Positions 28,509-36,855 of a stretch of DNA of 64,000 bases are shown here, piece by piece (position 1 is the stretch's first letter; the number at the start of each line of letters is the position of its first letter). Both the position numbers and the translations under genes were made by a program. Source of the stretch: Pseudonocardia sediminis (GTDB lineage: Bacteria > Actinomycetota > Actinomycetes > Mycobacteriales > Pseudonocardiaceae); contig NZ_SHKL01000001.1 of NCBI RefSeq assembly GCF_004217185.1, forward strand, positions 5,144,001 through 5,208,000, written 5' to 3'. The notes beneath the pieces were generated by a model. That model was not told the DNA's origin and did not search any database. It worked only from the letters and a program-made list of their open reading frames with translations.

Positions 28509-30032
28509 CTACAGCGGGGCGCCGGGCCACTCGGTCCCGGCCCTCAACGAGTCGTCGAGGTTGATGCTCACGTGCTTGACCTGGGTGTAGCCGTAGACGG
28601 CCTCGAGGCCCTCCTCGCGTCCGGTGCCGCTCTGCTTGTGCCCGCCGTGCGGGGTCATCGGGAGCTCGCCGAACCAGTCGTTGATCATCACGCCGCCCAC
28701 CTGCAGGCGGCGGGCGGTGGACAGCAGCCGCTTGATGTCGCTGCCGAGCAGCACCGCGAACAGGCCGTAGGGGCTGTCGTTGACGGCCTCGACCAGCTCG
28801 TCCTCGCTGGACCAGGTGATCACCGACGCGACCGGGCCGAAGATCTCCTCCTGGGCGATCCGCGCGGAGTTGGTGACGTCGGTGAAGACGGTCGGCTCGA
28901 CGAAGAAGCCGTTCTCGTCGGTGCCCTCCGGGCGCCCGCCGCCGTAGAACAGCGTGCCCTCGGTCTTGCCGATCTCGATGTACTCGCGGACCTTGTCGTA
29001 CTGGGTCTTCGAGATCAGCGGGCCCATGTCGGTGCCGTCGGCGAACCCGTCACCGATCGTGGTCTCGCGCAGCCGGGCGGTGAGCGCCTCCAGGAACCGG
29101 TCCTTGATGTCGGCGTGCACGAACAGCCGGGTACCGGCCACACAGACCTGCCCGGTGTGCGAGCAGAAGCCCTGCACCGCGGCCTCGACGGCGTCCTCCA
29201 GTCCGGCGTCCGGGAAGACCACCGTCGGGCTCTTGCCCCCGAGCTCCAGGTTGACCTGCGCCACGTGGTCGGCCGCGAGTTTCGCGACCTCCTTGCCCGT
29301 GGCCGTGGAACCGGTGAACGTCACGCCTGCGACGTCCGGGTGCGCGGCCAGCGACGCGCCCGCCTCGGCCCCGTAGCCGGTGACGACGTTGAACACGCCG
29401 TCCGGCAAACCTGCTTCCTTCACCAGCTCGGCGAACTTCAGCGCCGAGAGCGAGGTGTCCTCGGCCGGCTTGACCACGACGGTGTTGCCCAGCGCGAGCG
29501 CCGGCGCGACCGAACGGGTCAGGATCAGCAGCGGGTAGTTCCACGGCACGATGTGCGCGGTCACGCCCAGCGGTTCCAGGATCGTGAACGAGAGCTTGTT
29601 GCCCGGGACCTCGATCTGGCGCCCGCCGACCTTGTCCGCGAGCGAGGCCCAGTAGTCCAGCCAGAGCGGGATCGCCCCGACCAGCTCCTGGGCCTTGGCC
29701 AGGTAGTGCCCGGAGTCCAGGGCCTCCAGGCGCGCCAGCTCGTCGGCGTTCTCGGTGACCTTCGCGGCCAGGGCCCGCAGCAGCGCGGCCCGGCCGAGGG
29801 CGTCGGTGAACTGCCAGTCCACGGCGACGCGTTTGGCCGCCGCGACCGCCCTGTCGACGTCGGTGCCGTCGGCGCGGGGTACCTGGGCGATCGTCTTCCC
29901 GTTGTTCGGGTCGACGGTGCCGAACGTGGCGCCCGCCGAGGCCGGGACGAACGCGCCGTCGATGAACATCGAGGCGTGCTCGGCGGTCCGTGCGTCCTGG
30001 TCCACGGTGAGCCTCTGCTCCGTGGTCGTCAT
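28509..30032 (-). CDS. Aldehyde dehydrogenase (MpdC-like)
   Basis: A 507-residue NAD(P)-dependent aldehyde dehydrogenase. The catalytic Cys297 lies in SHTGQVCVAGTRLFV, the general base Glu263 in NLELGGKSPTVVFP, and the oxyanion Asn in IVPWNYPLLI. The cofactor loop is FTGSTATGKEVAKLA. In this operon the expected substrate is 2-hydroxyisobutyraldehyde, giving 2-hydroxyisobutyrate for the CoA ligase encoded just upstream. That is inferred from the neighbours. A start at GTG/ATG 30032 leaves 27 nt after the ligase stop. Confidence 0.88.
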   Translation of the reverse strand: MTTTEQRLTVDQDARTAEHASMFIDGAFVPASAGATFGTVDPNNGKTIAQVPRADGTDVDRAVAAAKRVAVDWQFTDALGRAALLRALAAKVTENADELARLEALDSGHYLAKAQELVGAIPLWLDYWASLADKVGGRQIEVPGNKLSFTILEPLGVTAHIVPWNYPLLILTRSVAPALALGNTVVVKPAEDTSLSALKFAELVKEAGLPDGVFNVVTGYGAEAGASLAAHPDVAGVTFTGSTATGKEVAKLAADHVAQVNLELGGKSPTVVFPDAGLEDAVEAAVQGFCSHTGQVCVAGTRLFVHADIKDRFLEALTARLRETTIGDGFADGTDMGPLISKTQYDKVREYIEIGKTEGTLFYGGGRPEGTDENGFFVEPTVFTDVTNSARIAQEEIFGPVASVITWSSEDELVEAVNDSPYGLFAVLLGSDIKRLLSTARRLQVGGVMINDWFGELPMTPHGGHKQSGTGREEGLEAVYGYTQVKHVSINLDDSLRAGTEWPGAPL

Positions 30033-30059
30033 TCCTTACCTCCGTGCGTACGGGTGCGT

Positions 30060-31460
30060 CTACTTCTTCTGCGTGTGCTCGCGGTCGTCGATCACGCGCT
30101 TGGCCTTGTGCTCGCTGCGCTCGAACGTGTTCGCCGCGACGACCTCGACGCCGACCCGCAGGCCGACGACGCGGTGCAGGCCGGACGTGGCGGCCTTCTC
30201 GAACTCGGCCGTGTCGGCGTCGGTGCACTCGGCCCGGACCTTGATCTCGTCCATCGAGCCGGTGCGCGAGACCAGGACCCGGTGCTCGCCGCCGTAACCG
30301 GAGATCTCACGCAGGACGTTGTCGATCTCGGTGGGGTACACGTTCTCGCCCCGGATGTGGATCATGTCGTCGATCCGCCCGTAGACGCCCGACGGCAGGC
30401 TCGGGTAGGTGCGCCCGCAGCCGTTGTCCTTCATCTCCCAGCGCGACAGGTCCTTCGACGCGAGCCGGATCATCGGCTGCGAGGTGCGCTCGAGGTGGGT
30501 GTAGACCGGTGTGCCCTCGTCGCCGTAGGGGACGGTGCGGTAGGTGTCCGGGTCGCAGATCTCGTGCCAGACGATGTCCTGCCAGAGCAGCATCCCGTCC
30601 GGGCTGCCGTCGGTCGCCGACGCCGACATGAACGGCGTCATCTCGGCCATCGTCCCGCAGTCCACGACCCGGGTGTCGAACGCCTTCTCGATCTTGTTCC
30701 GCACCGCGGGCACGGACGCGCCGGGCTCGCCGGAGAAGAACATGATCTTGATGCCGAACTCGCGCGGGTCGACCTTCTCCTGCTCCGCGACCTCGGCCAG
30801 GCGCAGTGCGTAGGACGGCGTCGAGTAGAACGCCTTGGGCTGCGTGCGGGTCAGCCACCCGATGGCCCGGCTGGTCATGCCCGACGCACCGGCGCCGTAC
30901 GGGAAGACCTTGCACCGCAGGCGCTCCGCGCCGGACATCGCACCCCAGGACCCGAGGTAGAGCGAGAACAACGCGGAGACGAACACGGTGTCGCCGGGCC
31001 GCACGCCCATCCCCCACAGGATCCGGGCGTGGTTGTCGGCGATGACCTCCCAGTCCCGGCGGCCCATCGCGAAGCCGGTCGGGGTGCCGGTGGTGCCGGA
31101 CGTGCCGTGGATGTGGTGGATCTCCGAGTCCGGCACGCAGATGTAGTCACCGAACGGCGGCGCGTCCACCTGGGACTGACGCAGCTCCTCCTTGACCACG
31201 ACGGGGACCTGCTCGAAGGCCTCCCACGTCGTGATGTCCTTCGGGTCGAGGCCCGCGGCGTCGTACTTGCGCCGATAGAACGGCGAGTTGTCGTAGGCGT
31301 GCTGGATGACCAGCGGCAGCCGCTCCAGGACGGCGGCGTCCCGCTCCTGCGGGTCCATCGTCTCCCGGTTCGGGAACCAGTACGGGCTGCCCGGGTCGGG
31401 GAGATAGTTCTGGTCGTACCCCGCCGGCCAGTGCCACTCCTCCATCTTCTCGCCTGCCAT
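30060..31460 (-). CDS. Phenylacetate-CoA-ligase-type CoA ligase (probable 2-hydroxyisobutyrate-CoA ligase)
   Basis: A 466-residue adenylate-forming enzyme of the PaaK class: N-terminal QHAYDNSPFYRRKYDAAGLDP, ATP loop HGTSGTTGTPTGFA, FFSGEPGASVPAVRNKIEKAF, and C-terminal GRIDDMIHIRGENVYPTEIDNVLREI. Phenylacetate itself is unlikely because no paa genes are near. The gene is coupled (TGATG) to a ThDP-dependent acyl-CoA lyase-type enzyme, and a ligase/lyase pair of this kind degrades 2-hydroxyisobutyrate in Actinomycetospora chiangmaiensis. ATG 31460 was chosen for the GGAGGAAGG site. The family call is firm; the substrate is inferred. Confidence 0.82.
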   Translation of the reverse strand: MAGEKMEEWHWPAGYDQNYLPDPGSPYWFPNRETMDPQERDAAVLERLPLVIQHAYDNSPFYRRKYDAAGLDPKDITTWEAFEQVPVVVKEELRQSQVDAPPFGDYICVPDSEIHHIHGTSGTTGTPTGFAMGRRDWEVIADNHARILWGMGVRPGDTVFVSALFSLYLGSWGAMSGAERLRCKVFPYGAGASGMTSRAIGWLTRTQPKAFYSTPSYALRLAEVAEQEKVDPREFGIKIMFFSGEPGASVPAVRNKIEKAFDTRVVDCGTMAEMTPFMSASATDGSPDGMLLWQDIVWHEICDPDTYRTVPYGDEGTPVYTHLERTSQPMIRLASKDLSRWEMKDNGCGRTYPSLPSGVYGRIDDMIHIRGENVYPTEIDNVLREISGYGGEHRVLVSRTGSMDEIKVRAECTDADTAEFEKAATSGLHRVVGLRVGVEVVAANTFERSEHKAKRVIDDREHTQKK

Positions 31461-33196
31461 CAGACCTTCCTCCGCTCGATCTCTGCGTCGTTCCACGGTG
31501 TGAGTGCCTGGTACTCCCCGACCCAGCCCAGGCCCTTGCCGGCGTCCGGGGACGGGGCGTCCTGGCTGGTCACGACGTCGACGACGGCCGGTGCGTTCTC
31601 GAACGCCCGCTTGAGCGCCCCCTCCAGCTCCGCCGGGTCGGTCACCCGCTCGCCGTGCGCGCCGAGGGCCCGGCCGAGGGCGGCGTAGTCGTTGCCCTCC
31701 AGCTCGGTGCCGACGACGAGGCCGTAGTTCTCGTCCTGGTCGAAGCGCTCGATGTTCCAGGCCGAGTTGTTGGAGACGATCACGACGATCGGGGCGCCGT
31801 GGCGCACCGCCGTGTTGACCTCCATGGCGTTGATGCCGAACGCGCCGTCGCCCGTCACCGCGACCGCGGGCTTCCCGGGCCGGGCCAGCGCCGCCGCGAT
31901 CGCGAACGGGACGCCGACGCCGAGGCAGCCGAACGCACCGGCGTCGAGGTAGCGCACGTGCGACGGGACGCCGAGGCGGGCGAAGCTCAGGAAGTCTCCG
32001 CCGTCGGCGACGACGGTGGCGCCGTCGAGGTCCTGCGCCTGCAGCGCCGCGAAGATCCGGTTCGGGTGCATCTTGCCGTCCGAGCCGGCCTCGGCCGAGG
32101 CGAGCTTGTCGCGGTAGCCGGAGAACCGCTCCAGGTGCGCGGCACGCAGCTCGTCGCGCCAGTGCCCTCGGTCCTCGTCGCCGTCACCCGAGACCTGCTC
32201 GGCCAGCGCGCCGAGGGTGGCGCCGACGTCGGCGAGCACCTCGACCTCACCGCGGCGGTTGTCGTAGAGCTCGCTCGCCGAGTCCGAGATCCGCACGAAC
32301 CGCGCGGACGGGAACGCGACCGGGGATCCGAACCCGAGCTGGTAGTCGAGCTGGCGCCCGACGGTGATCACGAGGTCCGCGTCGCGCATGACCCGCGAGC
32401 GCAGCGCGCCGACCACGGCCGGGTGCGACTCCGGGACCAGCCCGCGTCCCTCCTGGGTGTCCAGGTACGCGGCGCCGGAGGCGTCGAGGAACCGGACGAG
32501 CTCCTCCTGCGCCCGGCGCGCCCCACGGCCGGTGATCACGACCGGCTTGCTCGCCCCGCGCACCAGCTCGGCGACGGCGGCCACGTCGTCGGGGTGCGGC
32601 AGCGACCGCCGGCGCGGAGGCAGGCGCAGGTGCTCGTCGAGCACGACGGCGGCGGGCACCGTCTCGCGCAGGACGTCGGTCGGGATCTCCAGGTAGACCG
32701 GGCCCGGCTCGGACGCGTCGCCGGTGGCGCGGGCCCAGCCCTCGTCGAACTCGCGGAGCATCTCGTCGGCCACCCGCAGCGTTCGGGACTGCCGTGTGAC
32801 CGGACGCAGGATCTCGGTGTGCGGGATGTCCTGCAGCGGGTGCTTGTTGGCCTGCGCCCGCGGCGGGCAGCCGCCGATCAGGATCAGCGGGATCCGCGAG
32901 ACCGAGGCGTTCGCGACCGCGGTGACGGTGTTGGTCACCCCGGGCCCGGCGGTGGCCAGCGCGATCCCCATCTCGCCGGTGATCTCCGAGTGCGCGTGCG
33001 CCATGTGGACGGCGGCGGCCTCGTCCCGGACGTCGACGATCTGCACGCCGAGCCGGGCCAGACGGTCCCAGATGGGTTGGATGTGGCCGCCCTGCAGGCC
33101 GAACACGCGTCTCACCCCGCGTTCGTGCAGGAACCTGGCGATCAGCTCCGCGGCGGTCCGTGACGCCGGGGTGGAGTCGGACGTGTCCTGAGCCAT
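31460..33196 (-). CDS. ThDP-dependent 2-hydroxyacyl-CoA lyase (probable 2-hydroxyisobutyryl-CoA lyase)
   Basis: A 578-residue three-domain ThDP enzyme. Activating Glu59 lies in [15 protein letters not shown], and the ThDP/Mg motif runs from GDG at 449 to NN at 477 ([12 protein letters not shown]...SNNSAW). Annotation pipelines would probably call it acetolactate synthase, but ilvB is present elsewhere. The coupled CoA ligase and downstream aldehyde dehydrogenase instead fit the actinobacterial lyase that splits 2-hydroxyisobutyryl-CoA into acetone and formyl-CoA. Oxalyl-CoA decarboxylase is an alternative. It is first gene of a five-gene minus-strand operon; a CTGAATTCAG palindrome lies 68 nt upstream. 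Confidence 0.8.
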   Translation of the reverse strand: MAQDTSDSTPASRTAAELIARFLHERGVRRVFGLQGGHIQPIWDRLARLGVQIVDVRDEAAAVHMAHAHSEITGEMGIALATAGPGVTNTVTAVANASVSRIPLILIGGCPPRAQANKHPLQDIPHTEILRPVTRQSRTLRVADEMLREFDEGWARATGDASEPGPVYLEIPTDVLRETVPAAVVLDEHLRLPPRRRSLPHPDDVAAVAELVRGASKPVVITGRGARRAQEELVRFLDASGAAYLDTQEGRGLVPESHPAVVGALRSRVMRDADLVITVGRQLDYQLGFGSPVAFPSARFVRISDSASELYDNRRGEVEVLADVGATLGALAEQVSGDGDEDRGHWRDELRAAHLERFSGYRDKLASAEAGSDGKMHPNRIFAALQAQDLDGATVVADGGDFLSFARLGVPSHVRYLDAGAFGCLGVGVPFAIAAALARPGKPAVAVTGDGAFGINAMEVNTAVRHGAPIVVIVSNNSAWNIERFDQDENYGLVVGTELEGNDYAALGRALGAHGERVTDPAELEGALKRAFENAPAVVDVVTSQDAPSPDAGKGLGWVGEYQALTPWNDAEIERRKV

Positions 33197-33263
33197 GCAG
33201 CGTGCTCCTCGTCGAGCGTTCGATCGTGGCGGTACGTGACCCGCCTCACCACCTTGGGGCATA

Positions 33264-33273
33264 CTGAATTCAG
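33264..33273. promoter_or_regulatory. Candidate GntR operator, lyase operon/regulator
   Basis: CTGAATTCAG, a perfect 10-bp palindrome in an otherwise GC-rich spacer between the divergent lyase operon (start 33196) and GntR gene (start 33404). The same core, extended to 14 bp, occurs upstream of the MFS gene at 34201-34214. Two copies flanking one regulator gene suggest its binding site. Confidence 0.65.
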
Positions 33274-33403
33274 ACCGCAACTCGGAGCACGATGTGCCCG
33301 GGGCACCACCCCGAACCCCGGTGGAGGCTCGATAGCCTGAACGGCCAGGTCCGACGAGATCCCGCAGGAACGAGCGAGGTGGCGCGATGCACACGGTGCC
33401 GCG

Positions 33404-34078
33404 ATGACGGCGCTCCCCACCCCGCCGTCACGCGTCGAGCAGGTCTACGACGCGATCGTCGACGACATCTGCACGGGCCGTCTCGCGCCCGGCACCCGGC
33501 TGCGGCAGGAGGAGCTGGCCGAACGGTTCAACGTCTCCCGCCAGCCGGTCCAGCAGGCCCTGTTGCTGCTGCGGACCCAGGGCCTGCTGCGTGACACCGG
33601 CCGGCGCGGCCTGGAGGTCGCCCCCGTCGACCGCGAGTTCGTCCAGCACCTCTACGGCCTGCGCGCGGTGATGGACGGCTACGCCGCGCGCTGCGCCGCG
33701 GGCAAGCTCTCACCGGCTGCTCTCGATCGCGGGCGGTCGCTCGTCATCGCAGGTCAGGAGGCCGAGCGGGACCGGGCCTACGCCCACATGGTGGGCTCCG
33801 ACGTCGAGTTCCACCAGTTCGTCATGGAGCAGTCGGGCAACCCGCTACTGGTGGAGAGCGCAGGAGTCATCTGGCGCAACGTGCAGCGTGTGATGGGCGA
33901 GCTGCTCTACCGGGGCGGCGCACCGAGCTGGGTGTGGGAGGACCACGCGGCGATCTTCGACGCGATCGCCTCCGGTGCCCCGGACGCCGCCGAGCGGCTC
34001 GCGCGCCGGCACGCCGAGCACGGCGAGGAGCTCATCCTCGACGCGCTGGACTCGCTCCCGGCCGTCGACCGGGCCTGA
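33404..34078 (+). CDS. GntR-family regulator (FCD subfamily)
   Basis: A 224-residue regulator. The N-terminal winged helix is [53 protein letters not shown], followed by an all-helical FCD ligand domain ([17 protein letters not shown]...[17 protein letters not shown]...[14 protein letters not shown]). FadR/FCD proteins usually bind carboxylic acids or acyl metabolites. It is divergent from the hydroxyacyl-CoA lyase operon and upstream of the MFS gene, so the natural reading is a pathway repressor responding to a hydroxy acid or CoA intermediate. Confidence 0.9.
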   Translation: MTALPTPPSRVEQVYDAIVDDICTGRLAPGTRLRQEELAERFNVSRQPVQQALLLLRTQGLLRDTGRRGLEVAPVDREFVQHLYGLRAVMDGYAARCAAGKLSPAALDRGRSLVIAGQEAERDRAYAHMVGSDVEFHQFVMEQSGNPLLVESAGVIWRNVQRVMGELLYRGGAPSWVWEDHAAIFDAIASGAPDAAERLARRHAEHGEELILDALDSLPAVDRA

Positions 34079-34195
34079 CGGCCCCGCCCGGCCCTCGCCC
34101 CGACGCCGGGCGACCGTGACTCCGGCGGTGCCTGGACGCGCGGACGCGGGGCTCAACGTGGTGCGGTGAGGCGGCATCCGCGTCGTCGGTACATC

Positions 34196-34214
34196 TTGAC
34201 TTCTGAATTCAGAA
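34196..34214 (+). promoter_or_regulatory. MFS gene promoter element with candidate GntR operator
   Basis: TTGACT (34196-34201) is followed directly by TTCTGAATTCAGAA (34201-34214), a perfect 14-bp palindrome sharing its core with 33264-33273. A repressor bound there would cover the region between -35 and -10. No clear -10 could be picked by eye. Confidence 0.6.
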
Positions 34215-34292
34215 TGTCCCAGAGTGTGCGTATTCGCGCCGCTCGTCCGCGGCCGGGCACCCCTGGCACTTCAAGGATGAGGAGCCGAACCG

Positions 34293-35603
34293 ATGCCGTC
34301 CACCGCTGACCCCGACCAGGTCTTCCGGAAGGTCGCCTGGCGGCTCGTCCCGTTCCTGTTCCTCTGCTACGCCGTCGCCTACCTCGACCGCGTCAACGTC
34401 GGCTTCGCCAAGCTGCAGATGCAGGACGAGCTGTGGTTCTCCGACGTCGTCTACGGCATCGGCGCCGGGATCTTCTTCGTCGGCTACATCCTGTTCGAAG
34501 TCCCGAGCAACGTCATCCTGCACAAGGTCGGCGCGCGGCGGTGGATCGCGCGGATCATGGTCAGCTGGGGCGTGGTGTCGGCGGCGATGGCGCTGGCGAA
34601 CTCGGAGTGGACGTTCTACCTGCTGCGGTTCCTGCTCGGCGTCGCCGAGGCCGGGTTCATCCCGGGCATCCTGCTGTACCTGACGTACTGGTTCCCGGCG
34701 CACCGCCGCGGACGGATCACCGCGCTGTTCCTCACCGCGATCCCGGTGGCCACGATCTTCGGCGGGCCGCTGTCGGGCTGGATCATGACCTCGCTCGGCG
34801 GGGCCGGCGGACTGGCCGGGTGGCAGTGGCTGTTCGTGGTGGAGGCGATCCCGGCGGTGCTGCTCGGGTTCGTCGTCCTGCGCCGTCTCGACGACGACGT
34901 CGCGTCCGCCACCTGGCTCACCGACGCCGAGAAGACCGTCGTGACCGAGGCCGTCGCCGAGGGTGAGCAGGCGAAGCCGGACGCGCACGCCCGCGTCCGG
35001 GACACGCTGCGGAGCGGGACGATGTGGCTGCTCGGCGGGATCTACTTCTGCGTCGCGCTGGGCATCTACACGATCAGCTTCTGGCTGCCGACGATCATCT
35101 CCGACAGCGGCGTCGACTCCGCCCTGACCGTCGGGCTGCTCTCGGCGCTGCCCTACCTCGTCGCCGTGGTCGCGATGGTCGCCGTCGCGGCGCACGGGGA
35201 CCGCACCGGTGAACGTCGCTGGCACACCGCGGTGCCCTGTGCCGTCGGCGGGCTCGGGCTGGTGGCCACGGCGATGTCGCTGCAGAGCACGGTGTTCGCC
35301 CTGCTCGCGCTGACCGTGGCCGCCGCCGCGATCTCCAGCGCACAGGCCGCGTTCTGGAGCCTGCCCTCGGCGCTGCTCACCGGGGCCGGGGCGGCCGCGG
35401 GGATCGCGCTGGTCAACTCCGTCGGCAACGTCTCCGGCGCGGTCAGCACGTCGCTGGTCGGGTTCCTGACCTCGCTGACCGGGAGCACCGCGTCGAGCCT
35501 GTACCTGTTCGGGGCCGTGCTGGTGGTCGGCGGGGCTCTGGTCCTGGTCCTCTCCCCGTCGCGGGTCGACGACCGGACGGGGCGCAGCACCACCGACGCC
35601 TGA
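34293..35603 (+). CDS. MFS transporter (anion:cation symporter type)
   Basis: A 436-residue permease with about 12 hydrophobic segments. The opening WRLVPFLFLCYAVAYLDRVNVGFAKLQM is the signature of the ACS (anion:cation symporter / phthalate-glucarate-type) MFS family, and a loop between helices 2 and 3 reads FEVPSNVILHKVGARRWIARIM. Family members carry organic acids. Placement after the GntR gene with a shared operator palindrome suggests uptake of the hydroxy acid used by the adjacent operon. ATG 34293 follows GGATGAGGAG. Palindrome A5 follows its stop. Confidence 0.88.
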   Translation: MPSTADPDQVFRKVAWRLVPFLFLCYAVAYLDRVNVGFAKLQMQDELWFSDVVYGIGAGIFFVGYILFEVPSNVILHKVGARRWIARIMVSWGVVSAAMALANSEWTFYLLRFLLGVAEAGFIPGILLYLTYWFPAHRRGRITALFLTAIPVATIFGGPLSGWIMTSLGGAGGLAGWQWLFVVEAIPAVLLGFVVLRRLDDDVASATWLTDAEKTVVTEAVAEGEQAKPDAHARVRDTLRSGTMWLLGGIYFCVALGIYTISFWLPTIISDSGVDSALTVGLLSALPYLVAVVAMVAVAAHGDRTGERRWHTAVPCAVGGLGLVATAMSLQSTVFALLALTVAAAAISSAQAAFWSLPSALLTGAGAAAGIALVNSVGNVSGAVSTSLVGFLTSLTGSTASSLYLFGAVLVVGGALVLVLSPSRVDDRTGRSTTDA

Positions 35604-35609
35604 CCCGGT

Positions 35610-35651
35610 CGTGAGTGGATATCGCTGCGGGAGCAGTGATATCCGCGCACG
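35610..35651. repeat. 42-bp palindrome, family A copy 5
   Basis: It sits between convergent genes, 6 nt after the MFS stop and 2 nt from the MetE-like stop. Arms CGTGAGTGGATATCGCTGC and GCAGTGATATCCGCGCACG: the plus-strand RNA pairs at 18 of 19 positions (two G-U), the minus-strand RNA at 16. Confidence 0.88.
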
Positions 35652-35653
35652 GC

Positions 35654-36808
35654 TCAGCTGAGCTCGGGCGGCTCGGCGAAGCCCTTGCCCATCTCGCGGC
35701 TGAGGGCGAGCGCGCGGCGCGCCCACTCCGGCGTCGCGCCGGCCAGGCCGCACGCCGGAGTCGGGACGCCGAGCCGGGCCAGGCGCAGGCGGTCGAAGCC
35801 GAGACGGTCGGCGAGGTCGTAGCCCAGGCGGGCCAGGTCGCCGATCCTCGGCTCGACGGCCGGCGCGGTCCCGGGCAGGAAGCCCAGCATCATCGGGATG
35901 CCCGCGTCCCAGGTCTCGCCGATCGCGTCGAGCGCGGCGGGCAGTGCGGTGTCGCCGGCGAACGCGGGGCGGGTCGCGTCGATCCCGATCGCGGCGGCGC
36001 CGGTCGTGGCGAGCATCCGGATCGGCGGCCGGTCGGCGCAGCAGTGCACGACGACGGGCGACCCGATCTGCCCGATCAGGTCGCGCAGCGTGTCCGCGGC
36101 GTCCTGCGACCGGATCGAGCGGACCGTGCCGTAGCCCGACGCGGTGGGCAGCGACCCGGCCATGACCGCGGGCAGGGACGGCTCGTCGAGCTGCACGAGG
36201 ACCGTCGCCCCGGTCCGCTCGGCGACCTCGGCGACATGGATGCGCAGCCCCTCGGCGAGGCTCGCGGCGAACTCGGCGATGGCGCCGCGGTCGGTCAGCA
36301 CACGGTGCCCCGACACCACCTCGACCGAGGCTGCGAGCGTCCACGGACCGACGGCCTGGACCTTCACCCAGGACGGGCGGATCCGGTCGCAGGCGTCGTG
36401 GAACGCGTCCAGGTCGGCCTGCATCAGATCGGTGCCGCGGCGGTGGTCGCGGCCCGGGCGGGCGGTCACCCGCCAGCCGGTCGGCACGACCTCGGCGGCG
36501 ATGTCGACGAGCAGGCCGAGGGTCCGCCCGATCATGTCGGCGCCGACGCCCCGGGCGGGCAGCTCCGGCAGCGCGGGCATCTGCGGCGTCTCCCCGGTGA
36601 CGATCGCGGACGCCTCGACCGGGTCGGTCCCGGGCAGTGAGCCGACACCGGTGCCGATGCCCTCGGGCCACAGCTCGACCGGCTCCGGCTCGACGGGAGT
36701 GGAGTCGACGACCTCGATCCGGGGCGCCGGGGGCAGGGTCTCGCCGGGGCGCACGTCGCCCAGCCCGGCGGCGGCGAGCGCGGCGGCCAGTGGATCGTCG
36801 GATGTCAC
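35654..36808 (-). CDS. Short MetE-like methyltransferase (Rv3015c-like)
   Basis: A 384-residue protein resembling only the C-terminal catalytic barrel of cobalamin-independent methionine synthase (about 750 residues). Possible zinc ligands are His and Cys in VVVHCCADRPP and Cys in VPTPACGLAGATP; substrate-side elements are GTGVGSLPGTD and VQLDEPSLPAV. It is too short for a complete MetE, and the same shorter paralogue lies beside ligA in M. tuberculosis (Rv3015c). It may transfer methyl groups from another donor to homocysteine or another thiol. GTG start. Confidence 0.78.
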   Translation of the reverse strand: MTSDDPLAAALAAAGLGDVRPGETLPPAPRIEVVDSTPVEPEPVELWPEGIGTGVGSLPGTDPVEASAIVTGETPQMPALPELPARGVGADMIGRTLGLLVDIAAEVVPTGWRVTARPGRDHRRGTDLMQADLDAFHDACDRIRPSWVKVQAVGPWTLAASVEVVSGHRVLTDRGAIAEFAASLAEGLRIHVAEVAERTGATVLVQLDEPSLPAVMAGSLPTASGYGTVRSIRSQDAADTLRDLIGQIGSPVVVHCCADRPPIRMLATTGAAAIGIDATRPAFAGDTALPAALDAIGETWDAGIPMMLGFLPGTAPAVEPRIGDLARLGYDLADRLGFDRLRLARLGVPTPACGLAGATPEWARRALALSREMGKGFAEPPELS

Positions 36809-36855
36809 CGCGCCTGTCTAACACCGCCCCCTCGACCCCGCGACGGCGCCTCGGC

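Noticed and set aside
28572-31688. A plus-strand open frame of over 1,000 codons opposite the aldehyde dehydrogenase and CoA ligase
   Set aside because: It reflects third-position GC bias of the real minus-strand genes; it spans two gene boundaries and has no recognisable domain.
31460-33196. A second acetolactate synthase
   Set aside because: General ThDP-enzyme similarity would allow it, but the coupled CoA ligase, the downstream diol/aldehyde oxidation genes and the complete ilvBN elsewhere favour an acyl-CoA lyase.
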